A stretch of DNA of 64,000 nucleotides from Pseudomonas solani (GCF_026072635.1 NZ_AP023081.1:2192501-2256500), one strand, 5' to 3'. Shown: positions 1 through 9,214, numbered from the stretch's first letter. A program made the numbers and translations. Notes: generated from the sequence alone by a model not told the origin.

Positions 1-1
1 A

Positions 2-67
2 CGTCAGCCAACGGGTAACCTGGCGCACGCGGCGGCAGCCGCGTTCGCCACGGGCCAGGCCCCGTGA
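2..67 (+). CDS. Possible 3' end of an upstream gene (partial)
   Basis: One plus-strand frame is open from the window edge to a TGA at 65-67, with mostly GC-ending codons and an Ala-rich C-terminus ending in GQAP. The piece is too short (21 codons) to identify, and its start lies outside the window. It could equally be non-coding sequence that happens to be open. About 80 bases separate it from the antiporter gene that follows. Confidence 0.25.
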   Translation, partial: RQPTGNLAHAAAAAFATGQAP

Positions 68-145
68 ACACCTTCGAACCTCTCCCCGCAGCGCCGCGAG
101 TCGCCGTTGCGGTCGGGTCGTTCCCTGCGTGCAAGGAGCCGCCGC

Positions 146-1837
146 ATGCCCCACCACACACCGCTGATCACCACCCTCTCCGCCGGCCTGGTGCTGGCCT
201 TCCTGCTCGGCAGCCTGGCCAACCGCCTGCGCATCTCGCCGCTGGTGGGCTACCTGCTGGCCGGCGTGCTGGCCGGCCCCTTCACCCCGGGCTTCGTTGC
301 CGACCAGGCGCTGTCCCAAGAGATCGCCGAGCTGGGGGTGATCCTGCTGATGTTCGGCGTGGGCCTGCACTTCTCCCTCAAAGACCTGATGTCGGTGAAG
401 AACATCGCCATCCCCGGTGCCGTGGTGCAGATCGCCGTCGCCACCCTGCTGGGCATGGGCCTGGCCTGGGGCCTCGGCTGGCCCCTGGGCGGCGGCTTGG
501 TGTTCGGTCTGGCGCTGTCGGTGGCCAGCACCGTGGTGCTGCTGCGGGCCCTGGAGGAGCGCCAGTTGCTGGACACCCAGCGCGGCCGCATCGCCGTGGG
601 CTGGCTGATCGTCGAAGACCTGGTGATGGTGCTGACCCTGGTGCTGCTGCCGGCGCTCTCCGGCATGCTCGGCGGCAAGGCCCACGGCGGCGGCGAGCTC
701 AGCCTCGGCGTCGAGCTGCTGCTGACCCTGGGCAAGGTCACCGCCTTCGTCGTACTGATGCTGGTAGTGGGCCGCCGCCTGATTCCCTGGGTGCTGGCCA
801 AGGTCGCCGGCACCGGCTCGCGGGAGCTGTTCACCCTCGCCGTGCTGGCCATCGCCATGGGCATCGCCTACGGCTCGGCGATCCTCTTCGACGTGTCCTT
901 CGCCCTGGGCGCCTTCTTCGCCGGCATGGTGCTCAACGAATCGGAGCTGAGCCATGACGCCGCCGAGAAGACCCTGCCCCTGCGCGATGCCTTCGCGGTG
1001 CTGTTCTTCGTCTCGGTGGGCATGCTCTTCAACCCGCTGATACTGATCCACGAACCGCTGCCGGTGCTGGCCACCTTCCTGGTGATCGTGCTCGGCAAAT
1101 CGGTGGCGGCCTATGTGATCGTGCGCGCCTTCGGCCACCCCAAGAGCACCGCCCTGACCATCTCCGCCAGCCTGGCGCAGATCGGCGAATTCAGTTTCAT
1201 CCTCATCGGCCTGGGGCTGGACCTGGAGCTGATGCCGCAGACCGGCCGCGACCTGTTGCTGGCTGGCGCCATCCTGTCGATCCTGGTCAACCCGCTGCTG
1301 TTCATCGCCATCGGCCGCTGGCAGGCGCGCCAGGACCGCAAGGCGGCGGAGCTGCCGCCGGAGCAGGCGCCCGCCGAGGACGTGCCACCCGCCATCGAGG
1401 AACACGACCACGCCATCCTCATCGGCTACGGCCGTGTAGGTCGCAAGATCGCCCTGCGCCTGCGCGAGGCGGGCACGCCGCTGGTGGTGATCGAGGACAG
1501 CCGTGCGGGGCTGGATGAACTGCGCGAGTCGGGCATCAGCGCGGTGCTGGGCAACGCGGCACGGCCCGAGGTGCTGGAACTGGCGCAGCTGGCGCGGGCG
1601 CGCTGGCTGCTGCTGGCGATCCCCAATGGCTTCGAGGCCGGGCAGATCGCCCAGCAGGCCCGCGCGGTGAACCCGCAGCTGACCATCATCGCCCGCGCCC
1701 ACTTCGACGCCGAGGTGGAGCACCTGGAGCAGAACGGGGCAGACCTGGTGATCATGGGCGAGCGCGAGATCGCCCGCGCCATGATCAATCGCGTCGCCGA
1801 CGACCAGGCCGCACCGGACGCACCGGCAGCGGCCTGA
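146..1837 (+). CDS. ybaL: YbaL-type monovalent cation:proton antiporter (CPA2 family)
   Basis: Inner-membrane K+/H+ antiporter of the CPA2/Kef family, 563 aa, close to the E. coli YbaL length (558). The ATG at 146 is chosen because AAGGAG lies at 133-138 and the protein then starts MPHHTPLITT, as YbaL does; an upstream in-frame ATG at 107 has no such support. Residues ~5-395 form the multi-helix Na+/H+ exchanger domain, with ISPLVGYLLAGVLAGP near the N-terminus. After a short acidic linker, residues ~418-545 form a TrkA-N (RCK) domain with the Rossmann motif GYGRVG near residue 426, so gating by a nucleotide or thiol ligand is likely. It stands alone, convergent with the PCuAC gene. The family assignment is firm; the exact transported ion is inferred. 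Confidence 0.93.
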   Translation: MPHHTPLITTLSAGLVLAFLLGSLANRLRISPLVGYLLAGVLAGPFTPGFVADQALSQEIAELGVILLMFGVGLHFSLKDLMSVKNIAIPGAVVQIAVATLLGMGLAWGLGWPLGGGLVFGLALSVASTVVLLRALEERQLLDTQRGRIAVGWLIVEDLVMVLTLVLLPALSGMLGGKAHGGGELSLGVELLLTLGKVTAFVVLMLVVGRRLIPWVLAKVAGTGSRELFTLAVLAIAMGIAYGSAILFDVSFALGAFFAGMVLNESELSHDAAEKTLPLRDAFAVLFFVSVGMLFNPLILIHEPLPVLATFLVIVLGKSVAAYVIVRAFGHPKSTALTISASLAQIGEFSFILIGLGLDLELMPQTGRDLLLAGAILSILVNPLLFIAIGRWQARQDRKAAELPPEQAPAEDVPPAIEEHDHAILIGYGRVGRKIALRLREAGTPLVVIEDSRAGLDELRESGISAVLGNAARPEVLELAQLARARWLLLAIPNGFEAGQIAQQARAVNPQLTIIARAHFDAEVEHLEQNGADLVIMGEREIARAMINRVADDQAAPDAPAAA

Positions 1838-1855
1838 CGACGGCGGCGCGAGCCG

Positions 1856-2368
1856 TCACTCGGCGCCCTGGTGCGCGCCGTGGTCCATGTGCTCCATGTG
1901 CTGCATCTGCCCGTCGGCCTTGGCGGGCGCCTCCTTCTGTACGGCGATCTCCACCTGCAGGTCGCCGGCCTTCTCGAAGTGCAGGGTCAGCGGGAAGCGC
2001 TCGCCATCCTTCAGCGGCTGCTTCAGGCCGAACAGCATCAGGTGGTAGCCCCCCTGCTCCAGGCGCGCCTCGCCGCCGGCGGGGATGGCCAGGCCGCCCT
2101 GCACCTGCTGCATCTTCATCATGCCGTTGACGTGGGCGTGCTCGTGGATCTCGGCCTTGGCCGCGCGCGGGGTGTCGGCGCCCAGCAGGCGGTCAGGCGT
2201 GTCGCCGCCGTTGTGCACCACCAGGTAGGCCGCGCCGTTGGGCGAAACCGGCGGCACTTCCAGGGCCCAGGGGTGTTCGATGTGCAGCTTGCCCAGTTCG
2301 TACTCATGGGCCTGGGCGAAGGGAACGAAGCCCACCAGGGCGATCAGGGTCAGCAGTGTCTTGCGCAT
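1856..2368 (-). CDS. Periplasmic copper chaperone PCuAC family protein
   Basis: A 170-aa secreted protein with a Sec signal peptide (residues 1-20, ending AQA) and one PCuAC domain. The family binds Cu(I) through a His/Met site and delivers copper to cytochrome oxidase or to the periplasm. Candidate ligands are visible in EIHEHAHVNGMMKM and YHLMLFG, plus a His/Met-rich tail (HMEHMDHG). The ATG at 2368 is used because it starts the signal peptide (MRKTLLTLIALV). It lies downstream of the PepSY and DUF2946 genes on the same strand, a common Pseudomonas copper-linked arrangement. A role in copper delivery is inferred from family and context. Confidence 0.9.
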   Translation of the reverse strand: MRKTLLTLIALVGFVPFAQAHEYELGKLHIEHPWALEVPPVSPNGAAYLVVHNGGDTPDRLLGADTPRAAKAEIHEHAHVNGMMKMQQVQGGLAIPAGGEARLEQGGYHLMLFGLKQPLKDGERFPLTLHFEKAGDLQVEIAVQKEAPAKADGQMQHMEHMDHGAHQGAE

Positions 2369-2439
2369 GTTCAACTCCATCCATCGATAAGCAGATTGGG
2401 CGCCCACCAGGCGAGCGCCGATAAAAAACCGTGGCAGGT

Positions 2440-3824
2440 TCAGCCCGCCATCACCCGGTCGCCGCCGAAGCGCGACAGCACCAGCCGGTCCAGGACCCAG
2501 ACCAGCACCAGCGACAGGCCCACCAAGGGAAATGCCACCCCCAGCACCAGCATGATCACCACCGCGCCGCGCCACAGGGGCAGGCCATGGGGCAGCGGCG
2601 GCACGCCGAGGCGGCCGCTGGGCCGACGCTTCCACCACAGCACCAGGCCGCTGACCGCGCTGAGCAGGATCATCAGGCACACGGCGAACATCAGCAGCTG
2701 GTTGGCCAGGCCGAAGAAGCGGCCCTCGTGCAGCATCACCCCCATCTCCACGCTCTTGGCCACCAGGCCATAGTCCTTCCAGCGCACATCGGCCAGCACC
2801 TTGCCGCTGTAGCGGTCGAGGTGCAAGGTCGCGTCCTGGCGCGGATCGGCGGCGAACACGGCGATGCTGAAGACGCCCGTGGGCGTGGTCGGCAGGGTGA
2901 TGCCATAGCCGGGTACCACGCCGCGCTCGCGGGCGGTGTCCACCACCTGCTGCAGCGGGATGCTCGGCACCTCGCTGGCCGGTGCCCTGTCATGCCCGGC
3001 ATGGGCGCGGTGGGCGGCGTGGGCGTCGGACTCCGGCAGCGGCGTGGTTTCCGCCGCCCAGGGCACGGTCTGGTCGCTGGCGCTGTTGAGGCTGCGCGCC
3101 AGCTCGCCGGACTTCGGCACCTCGTTCCACATGGCAGCGGGGAAGCGGTTCCACACATCGGCGAAGCTCGCGCCCCAGAAGCCGGTCCAGGTCATGCCGG
3201 TGAGCAGCATGAACAGCAGCAGCAGGCTGCCCCAAAAGCCGGTGACGCCGTGCAGGTCGCGCCAGAACAGGCGCCCGCGTGCGGACAGGCGCGGCCACAA
3301 CACCCCGGCGCCGGAGCGCCCGCGCGGCCACCAGAGGTAGAGCCCGGACACCACCAGGACGATGCCCCAGCCGGCGGCCAGCTCGATCAGCCGATCGCCG
3401 ACCGTGCCGATCATCAGCTCGCCGTGCAGGGCGCGGGTCGCCGCCTGCAGGTTCCAGAAGGCGTCCTGGGTGCCCAGCACCTTGCCGCTGTATGGGTCGA
3501 GGAACAGGTTGAGGGTGCGGCCACCGTCAGCGATGACGAACTGGGCACTGTGCCCGGCATCCACCGGCGGCAGGTACTGGCTGACGCTGGCCTGTGGATA
3601 AGCCTCGCGCACCCGCTGCAGCTGGGCGTCGGCGTCCAGCGCATGGTGCCCGGGGCGACCCGCAGCAGGTCGGCGTACATCAGCTCATCGAGCTGCGGCT
3701 TGAACAGGTAGATGCTGCCGGTGATGGACAGCAGGATCATGAAGGGAATGACGAAGAGGCCGGCATAGAAATGCCAGCGCCACGCCAGGTTGTAGAACGA
3801 GACAGCAGGTTTGCTCATGGTCAT
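2440..3824 (-). pseudogene. PepSY-associated TM protein, split by a 1-nt frameshift
   Basis: The N-terminal piece starts at ATG 3824 or 3818 (MSKPAVSFYNLAW) and has a first TM helix (FYAGLFVIPFMILLSITGS). It then loses frame at the CCCGGGG run at 3649-3655. The other frame carries straight on (GHHALDADAQLQ, then REAYPQASVSQYLPPVDAG) to 2440 and includes three more TM segments and the PepSY domains. One extra base in the run restores a protein of about 461 aa. Such proteins occur with copper or siderophore uptake genes and are sometimes called iron-regulated membrane proteins. Everything else looks intact, so the break is either a very recent mutation or a sequence error. Confidence 0.82.
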
Positions 3825-3939
3825 GCTCGCCTGGAAAGCGCCTCTCTGGGCTCACGTGCAGCGCGGTGGCTGGCGCAATGGAGGCTTGTCGTCAGCCTCC
3901 TCGCCCATTGGGGCACGGAGGGATGACGCGAGGGGTGGA

Positions 3940-4359
3940 TCAGGCGAAGGATGCGGGCGGTGCGCGGGAACGGGAGCCGGGGAAGATGGCCGAGCCGGCG
4001 TGGCCCGAGGCGACTGGCACCAGGCGCGGCGCGCGGACGGCATCCAGCAGGGTGGAAGCGATCAGCGGGGTGGAGCTCAGCGCCGGGCAATTGAGCAGCA
4101 GGGTGCAGTAGCCGCACTTGGCCCAGGCCGCCTCGTGGCCGGGCTGGCCCGGCGCCTTTTGCGCGGTGCCTTGCTCGGCGGAACAGGCCAGCTCGCCCAT
4201 CCAGTCCGGCACGCCCTGGCGGTCCAGGCTGCGCGCCTGGGACAGCAACGGACCGGCGAACACCAGCAGCATGGCCAGAAGGCCAAGCCAGGCGCCGCTG
4301 CGGTTTGTCGTGTGTCGAGCCAAGGTGCCGTCCGGAACAGGGGATTGGAACGGGTGCAA
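3940..4359 (-). CDS. DUF2946 family protein (copper-locus associated)
   Basis: A small protein of up to 139 aa with one hydrophobic segment (WLGLLAMLLVFAGPLLSQ) and a conserved CGYCTLL motif near the middle, the hallmark of DUF2946. Its function is unknown; in Pseudomonas it repeatedly precedes PepSY or TonB-receptor genes and PCuAC, as here, so a role in copper handling is plausible. The start is uncertain: ATG 4359 gives a long N-terminus, and an in-frame TTG about 14 residues later would place the hydrophobic segment nearer the start, like a signal anchor. It is probably transcribed with the two downstream genes, about 115 bp away. Confidence 0.75.
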   Translation of the reverse strand: MHPFQSPVPDGTLARHTTNRSGAWLGLLAMLLVFAGPLLSQARSLDRQGVPDWMGELACSAEQGTAQKAPGQPGHEAAWAKCGYCTLLLNCPALSSTPLIASTLLDAVRAPRLVPVASGHAGSAIFPGSRSRAPPASFA

Positions 4360-4445
4360 TGCTAGCCGCGCACCTCCATGGGTTGAAGCATAGCGGCTGA
4401 GTCACAAGGCCGCAGTGCGCGGCGGCAAATTCCCGTGGGGCCCGG

Positions 4446-5315
4446 TCAGCCCAGGCGCCGCGCCTCGAACTTCACCCGGGGGTGAACGAGGCGGTCCTGG
4501 GCGCGCACCAGCTCCAGTTCGTAGCTGCCACAGGCCTGGGTCTCCAGCAGCACTTCATGCACGGCGGCGGCGCTGAATTCGAAGGCCTCGATCAGGTCGT
4601 TGCCCAGTAGCAGGCGCGCCAGGAACACCCCGGAGGTGAGGTCGCCCACGCCCACCGGTTGGCGCGGGAAGGCCAGCAATGGGCGGCGCAGGTGCCAGGT
4701 ACCTTCGGCGCTGACCAGCAGCATTTCGAAGTCTTCGGCGGCGCGGCCGGGGTAATCCAGGTGCTTGACCAGGATCGCCTTCGGCCCACGCTCCAGCAGG
4801 GCCCGGGCCATGCCCACGCAATCCTCCAGGGAGGTGGGGCGGCGGCAGGCGAAGCTGTTCAGCTCCAGCTGGTTGGGGCACAGCAGATCGGCCACGGCGG
4901 CGGCTTCCTCGAGGAGGAAGGTGCTGACTTCCGGCGCCACGATGCAGCCCTTCTCCGGGTGGCCCATCACTGGGTCGCAGAGGTACAGCGCCCGTGGGTT
5001 GGCCTGCTTGATGCGCGCCACCACCTCGAGGATCTCGCGGCCCTGGGCGGCGCTGCCGAGGTAGCCCGAAAGCACGGCGTCGCAATTGCCAAGCTCGCCG
5101 ATGGCGGCGATGCCCTCCACCAGCACCGGCACCTGGTTCGGCGACAGCACCTCGCCCGTCCACTGCCCGTACTGGGTGTGGTTGGAGAACTGCACGGTGT
5201 TCAGCGGCCAGACATTGACCCCGAGACGCTCCACGGGAAACACCGCGGCGCGGTTGCCGGCATGGCCGAACACCACATGGGACTGGATGCTGAGAAGGTG
5301 GGGCGTTCGTGACAT
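4446..5315 (-). CDS. pdxY: Pyridoxal kinase PdxY
   Basis: A 289-aa ribokinase-fold kinase that phosphorylates pyridoxal to PLP in the B6 salvage pathway; E. coli PdxY is 287 aa. The N-terminus reads LLSIQSHVVFGHAGNRAA, typical of pyridoxal kinases. The anion-hole and catalytic-base motif GVGDLTSGVF lies near residue 225. The ATG at 5315 is chosen over an upstream in-frame ATG at 5399, because the upstream extension has no homology-like character and would overlap the promoter region of the divergent GGDEF gene. The gene is monocistronic. Confidence 0.95.
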   Translation of the reverse strand: MSRTPHLLSIQSHVVFGHAGNRAAVFPVERLGVNVWPLNTVQFSNHTQYGQWTGEVLSPNQVPVLVEGIAAIGELGNCDAVLSGYLGSAAQGREILEVVARIKQANPRALYLCDPVMGHPEKGCIVAPEVSTFLLEEAAAVADLLCPNQLELNSFACRRPTSLEDCVGMARALLERGPKAILVKHLDYPGRAAEDFEMLLVSAEGTWHLRRPLLAFPRQPVGVGDLTSGVFLARLLLGNDLIEAFEFSAAAVHEVLLETQACGSYELELVRAQDRLVHPRVKFEARRLG

Positions 5316-5419
5316 TGAATAAACCCTGGTCTCGACGGGAAGAAAGGCGGCCTGACGTGCAACGACAGGTTCACTACCATAATGGCAAGATTCTCCCATC
5401 CTCCGCCGTCAGAGCCATC

Positions 5420-6958
5420 ATGGAATCCCTGTATTTTTCGCCGATGCTGCTGGGACTCAACCTGATGCTCGCCAGTGCCGTGGCCTGTACCGGCCTGTGG
5501 TATTTCTCCCGCCCCTACCGTGGCCCGGGCTTCTGGATGGCCGGCGCCTGGCTGCTGATTCTCGGCATCTTCTCCTTCTTCGTCTTCGTCGCCACCGGCA
5601 ACCGCCCGCTCAACGTCTTCGGCAACGCCACCCAGCTGGCAGGCGAGGCGGTGCTGATGCTCGGCGTGTTCCGTTTCCTCGATCGCCCGCTGCCCTGGTG
5701 GACGGTGCCAGTGAGCGCCGGCCTGATGGCTGCGGCCAACAGCTGGCACTGGTGGGTGGCGCCGCTGAACAGCGAGCTGCTGATCGCCATCTACGCCGGC
5801 ATCGGCGGGTTGCTGCCGCTGCAGGCCGCCAGCGCCCTGTTGCGCCACCCACGCGACGCGGAACTGCGCGTCGTCTGCCGTTGCGTCGGCATCGTCCTGC
5901 TCGGCTATGCCCTGGTCACCCTGCTGCGCGGCGGCATCGCCGTGCACGATTGGCTCAACGCCATCGAGCATCCCGACGTCACCCGCTCCATGGCGTACCT
6001 GCTTCCGTACAACTTCGCCATTCCGCTCTGGGTCATCGCCCTGGTCGGCCTGGCGCTGATGACCATGCGCCGCATCCTCCTCGACAGCCAACGCAACGCC
6101 CGCCAGGCGGAGGCCAGTGCCCAGCGCTTCGAACGCCTGATGAACGTCACCAGCTGCGGCATGCTGGTGCTGCAGGACGGGCGCATCCAGGACAGCAACC
6201 CGACGCTCGACGCGCTCTTCGGCCAGCCCCGCGAAGGCCTGCTGCAGCAGACGCCCGAGCAGCTGTTCGTCGATGCCGAGCGCGCGCGCATCGGCCCGTT
6301 GCTCACCCAGGCCGACGGCACCCCCGCCGACGTCACCGCCCTGCGCCGCGATGGTTCGACCTTCCCGGCCGAGCTCTCGGTCACCCACCTCGATGGCGCC
6401 GGCCAGCAGTTGCTGGAAGTCCGTGATGTCAGCCACCGCAAGGCCCTGGAAGAACGCCTGCGCCTGCAGGCCACCACCGACCCGCTGACCGGTGCCCTTA
6501 ACCGCCGGGCCTTCTACGCCCGCGCCGAGCACGAGTTGCAGCGCGCGCGGCGCCAGGGCCAGACCTTGTGCCTGGCGATGCTCGACCTCGACCATTTCAA
6601 GCGCATCAACGATGCCCACGGCCACGGCAGCGGCGACCAGGTGCTCTGCGAATTCAGCAGGCTATGCCAACACGAAGCCCGCAGTACCGACCTGTTCGCC
6701 CGCTTCGGCGGTGAGGAGTTCGTCTTCCTGCTGCCCGATACCACCCCCGACGCCGCCCGCAATTTTCTCGAGCGCCTGCGCGAATCGGTGGAGCAATTGC
6801 GAGTGGATGCCAATGGCATTTCCCTGCGCGTGAGCGTCAGCATCGGCCTGGCCGCCAGCCCGCCGAACGCGGACCTGCACCTGCTGCAGGAGGCTGCCGA
6901 TACGGCGCTTTATCGCGCCAAGCAACATGGCCGCAACCGCGTCGAACTGGCCCTCTGA
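5420..6958 (+). CDS. Membrane PAS-GGDEF diguanylate cyclase
   Basis: A 512-aa protein predicted to make c-di-GMP. Residues ~1-225 contain about six or seven hydrophobic helices (an uncharacterised membrane sensor region), ~235-345 a PAS domain, and ~350-510 a GGDEF domain. The active-site signature FARFGGEEF is intact, with upstream DLDHFKRIND for metal binding. I see no RxxD inhibitory site just before GGEEF. The ATG at 5420 starts the first TM region (MESLYFSPMLLGL). It is divergent from pdxY with about 100 bp between them. The signal sensed is unknown. Confidence 0.9.
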   Translation: MESLYFSPMLLGLNLMLASAVACTGLWYFSRPYRGPGFWMAGAWLLILGIFSFFVFVATGNRPLNVFGNATQLAGEAVLMLGVFRFLDRPLPWWTVPVSAGLMAAANSWHWWVAPLNSELLIAIYAGIGGLLPLQAASALLRHPRDAELRVVCRCVGIVLLGYALVTLLRGGIAVHDWLNAIEHPDVTRSMAYLLPYNFAIPLWVIALVGLALMTMRRILLDSQRNARQAEASAQRFERLMNVTSCGMLVLQDGRIQDSNPTLDALFGQPREGLLQQTPEQLFVDAERARIGPLLTQADGTPADVTALRRDGSTFPAELSVTHLDGAGQQLLEVRDVSHRKALEERLRLQATTDPLTGALNRRAFYARAEHELQRARRQGQTLCLAMLDLDHFKRINDAHGHGSGDQVLCEFSRLCQHEARSTDLFARFGGEEFVFLLPDTTPDAARNFLERLRESVEQLRVDANGISLRVSVSIGLAASPPNADLHLLQEAADTALYRAKQHGRNRVELAL

Positions 6959-7005
6959 AATCGCTGCGGATGGGTTAAGCTTCTGGGTATTCCAGGGGAG
7001 TGATC

Positions 7006-7410
7006 ATGATCAGTCTGGGCGATGTATTCCTGTTTATGCTCTTCGCCGCCGGTGCCGCCTGGCTCTGGCGTGGCCACGGCATTCGCGAGCGCGCACTGGC
7101 GCTGGTCAAGCAGCACTGCTCGCGTTTCGACATCGAACTGCTGGACGGCAACGTCGCCCTGCAGCGCCTCACCGTGGTCCGCGATGCCCGGGGCAACCGC
7201 CGCCTGGCGCGCATCTACGGCTTCGAGTTCACCGTCACCGGCGAGCAGCGCCTCACCGGCACCATCCAGATGTTCGGCAGCCACGGCGGCCGTATCGAAC
7301 TGGATGCCCACCCCTTCGAGCCGCCAGCGGCCTCGGAAGGCAACGTCATCCAGATCAGCGACTGGCGCCGCAGCCACCCGCGCCCGGATGAGCAACGCCA
7401 CGTCGAATAA
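7006..7410 (+). CDS. DUF3301 domain protein
   Basis: A 134-aa protein with an N-terminal TM helix (LGDVFLFMLFAAGAAWLW) followed by a conserved soluble domain (RFDIELLDGNVALQR, RIYGFEFTVTGEQR), matching the DUF3301 pattern of gamma-proteobacteria. Its function is unknown. The ATG at 7006 is preceded by CCAGGGGAG at 6992-7000. It lies 47 bp after the GGDEF gene on the same strand and could share its transcript. Confidence 0.85.
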   Translation: MISLGDVFLFMLFAAGAAWLWRGHGIRERALALVKQHCSRFDIELLDGNVALQRLTVVRDARGNRRLARIYGFEFTVTGEQRLTGTIQMFGSHGGRIELDAHPFEPPAASEGNVIQISDWRRSHPRPDEQRHVE

Positions 7411-7602
7411 AGACGCTCTGTTTGCGTTGTGTGTTGCAGTCTTTAAGCAACCGCTTAAGCACGTTGGTTTTCGGGCATTTATGGACCTATGCCACCTCCA
7501 CAGCATGGGTTTCGCTCCGCTCTACGCCATCCTACGAGCGCGGCCGCTGCAACGCAGCGCGTACCGAATGTGATGCGCACATCAATAGATATCTGGGTGA
7601 AT

Positions 7603-7926
7603 AAAGCTGGAGCAGCCGCCAAACGCCCCTTCCCAGTAGGCCGAGCGAATCGTCGTGTAAGGGGTTGAGCGACATGGATGTCGCGAGAGCCGCGATGGGC
7701 CAGGGATGGCCCTTCGCGGCGTGCCCCTGGAACGATGATGGAGCGAGGGAAGTCTGGCTTCAGCCAGACCCGTATGGAGGGGCAAGCGTTTTTGGTTCCT
7801 TTTTTGTGGTTCGGCATCCCGACGATTGAAAAAAGGGACTCGCCCGGGTGGGCGAAACCAGACGCATCAGCAAAACTCGGCAATCAGCTGGACTCACATC
7901 CTCTAGCGACACTTAACGCAGACATA
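7603..7926. repeat. Dispersed ~310-bp repeat, copy A
   Basis: This stretch fills most of the 566-bp gene-free gap at 7411-7976. It aligns in inverted orientation, from end to end, with 21769-22075 (copy B). Shared blocks include the GGAGCAGCCGCCAA end, a central GGATGGCCC block, GGGGCAAGC, GACTCGCCCGGGTGGGCGAAACC and CACTTAACxCAGAC. Divergence is around 20-25% by eye. There is no transposase or terminal inverted repeat. Just before it (about 7500-7570), GGGTTTCGCTCCGCTCTACG followed by CCATCCTACGA looks like another common Pseudomonas intergenic repeat. Confidence 0.8.
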
Positions 7927-7941
7927 GCCAATGAAGACGCT

Positions 7942-7971
7942 GTTTTCCACAGCACGGCCGCTGTGGAAAAC
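7942..7971. terminator. Perfect 11-bp inverted repeat of DnaA-box-like arms
   Basis: GTTTTCCACAG, an 8-base loop, then CTGTGGAAAAC form a perfect 11-bp stem directly after the stop of the DUF7079 gene on the minus strand. It may act as its terminator, although the U-tract is weak. Each arm contains TTTTCCACA, a variant DnaA box. Confidence 0.5.
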
Positions 7972-7976
7972 TCGCT

Positions 7977-8342
7977 TCAACTCTCTAACGTCACCCTGTG
8001 GATAACCTGCTGCCACTGCTCGCGGTTGGTGTAGGTCATCGGCCAGCGCAGTAGCCGGCAGCGCCAGCGGAACCAGCGGCTGGCACGTCGCGCCCGGTTA
8101 ACCCGGCAATGCTCGAAGAGCCATTCGGGATCGAAGCCGATCCACTCCCCCGCCACGCTCCAGGCGTTCAACCAGACCACCGGTGCCACCTCGTAAAGGT
8201 AGATGGCCTCCAGCTCGGCCGGGGGCAGGGCGCTGGCGCGCAGCGTGTCGGCGATCACGCGCAGGTTGGCCTCATCCCGTTGGGTGTCCAGCCACAGCTC
8301 GGACAGCGCCAGCCAGACCCGCTCCCGCGCCGCGTCGCTCAT
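7977..8342 (-). CDS. DUF7079-like small protein
   Basis: A 121-aa protein starting at ATG 8342 (MSDAARERVWLALSELWLDT), whose start overlaps the stop of the preceding hydrolase gene as ATGA, so the two are translationally coupled. The pattern ALSELWLDT, ELEAIYLYEVAPV and SVAGEWIGFD resembles the DUF7079 family. The C-terminus is rich in Arg and Trp. No enzymatic motif is visible and the function is unknown. A longer reading in the same frame upstream of 8342 is a shadow of the hydrolase. Confidence 0.75.
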   Translation of the reverse strand: MSDAARERVWLALSELWLDTQRDEANLRVIADTLRASALPPAELEAIYLYEVAPVVWLNAWSVAGEWIGFDPEWLFEHCRVNRARRASRWFRWRCRLLRWPMTYTNREQWQQVIHRVTLES

Positions 8343-9214
8343 CGCTGCAGGAGGAAGCCGGCGGCACGCTCGGCGGCGGCTTCGGGGAATTCCTGCATGA
8401 AGCAGTGCCCGCCCTCCACCACCTGGGCGCCGACATGGGGGTTCAGCGCGCTGATGCGCGCCACCGAACGGGCGACGAAGGGGTAGCTGTGCTGGCCGTG
8501 GAAGATCTGCGTCGGCGTGACGATGCGTGCAAGCGAGGGCCACAGGCGCTTGGGGCAGGAACTGAAGATCTCCGCCTCGCGGCTGGGCCGGCATTTCAGC
8601 TCGACGCCGCCGTCCACCGCCTTCAGCGCGTGCTCCACGTAGGCGCCCAGGGCGTCGTCCGTCCAGCCCTTGAAGATGCCGCGCCCATGCAGGGCGGCGA
8701 AGGCGGCGGGGCGATCCACCCAGTGGTTGCGTCGGGCCCGCGCGCGCTTGGCCATGGTGGTGCGGCGGTGCAGGCCGAGCACTTCGGAGAAGGCCATGAC
8801 GCCGATCATCGCCGGGGTGAAGAGCACCGGGTCGAGCAGTACCGCACGCTGGAACAGCTCGGGGTGGCGCGCCAGCACCAGGCTGGTGAGCACGCCACCA
8901 AAGCTGTGGCCGAGGGCGAAACGGGGGACGTCGCCGAAGATGCCGCGCCCGGCCTCGAAGGCTTCCACCGCCAGTTCGGCGTTGCGGTTCCAGCCGAGGA
9001 AGCGCCCGCCGTGGTCGCTGTCGCCATGGCCCTGTACGTCGCAGAGCCAGAGGTCGAAGTGCTCGCTGAGGGCTTCCAGCATCGGCGAGTAGGCGCGGCC
9101 GCAGAAGCCGTTGCCATGGAGGAAGTGCAGCAGGGGCTTGCCGCTGGGCTGGCTGTGCCAGCCGCGCAAGGTGAAGCCGGCGGAACTCGGGTGGGACCAG
9201 GCGGACAACTGCAT
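8339..9214 (-). CDS. Alpha/beta hydrolase
   Basis: A 291-aa alpha/beta-hydrolase fold protein. The nucleophile elbow GHSFGG places the catalytic Ser at residue 104, the oxyanion motif HGNG is at 33-36, and a candidate catalytic His lies in EGGHCF near the C-terminus. There is no signal peptide, so it is probably cytoplasmic. Its substrate cannot be read from sequence. It overlaps the DUF7079 gene by 4 bp and follows a second, unrelated hydrolase (9282-10073) on the same strand. Confidence 0.85.
   Translation of the reverse strand: MQLSAWSHPSSAGFTLRGWHSQPSGKPLLHFLHGNGFCGRAYSPMLEALSEHFDLWLCDVQGHGDSDHGGRFLGWNRNAELAVEAFEAGRGIFGDVPRFALGHSFGGVLTSLVLARHPELFQRAVLLDPVLFTPAMIGVMAFSEVLGLHRRTTMAKRARARRNHWVDRPAAFAALHGRGIFKGWTDDALGAYVEHALKAVDGGVELKCRPSREAEIFSSCPKRLWPSLARIVTPTQIFHGQHSYPFVARSVARISALNPHVGAQVVEGGHCFMQEFPEAAAERAAGFLLQR

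Noticed and set aside
2431..3711. 426-aa plus-strand frame opposite the PepSY gene
   Set aside because: A GC-rich antisense shadow rich in His/Gln/Ala; the minus strand has clear TM helices and PepSY features. Many similar antisense frames over other genes were discarded for the same reason.
7479..7883. Minus-strand ORF in repeat copy A, and 21791-22237 plus strand in copy B
   Set aside because: The translations are weakly similar because the DNA is repeated. Codon use is poor, lengths differ and no start signal is seen; treated as repeat, not genes.
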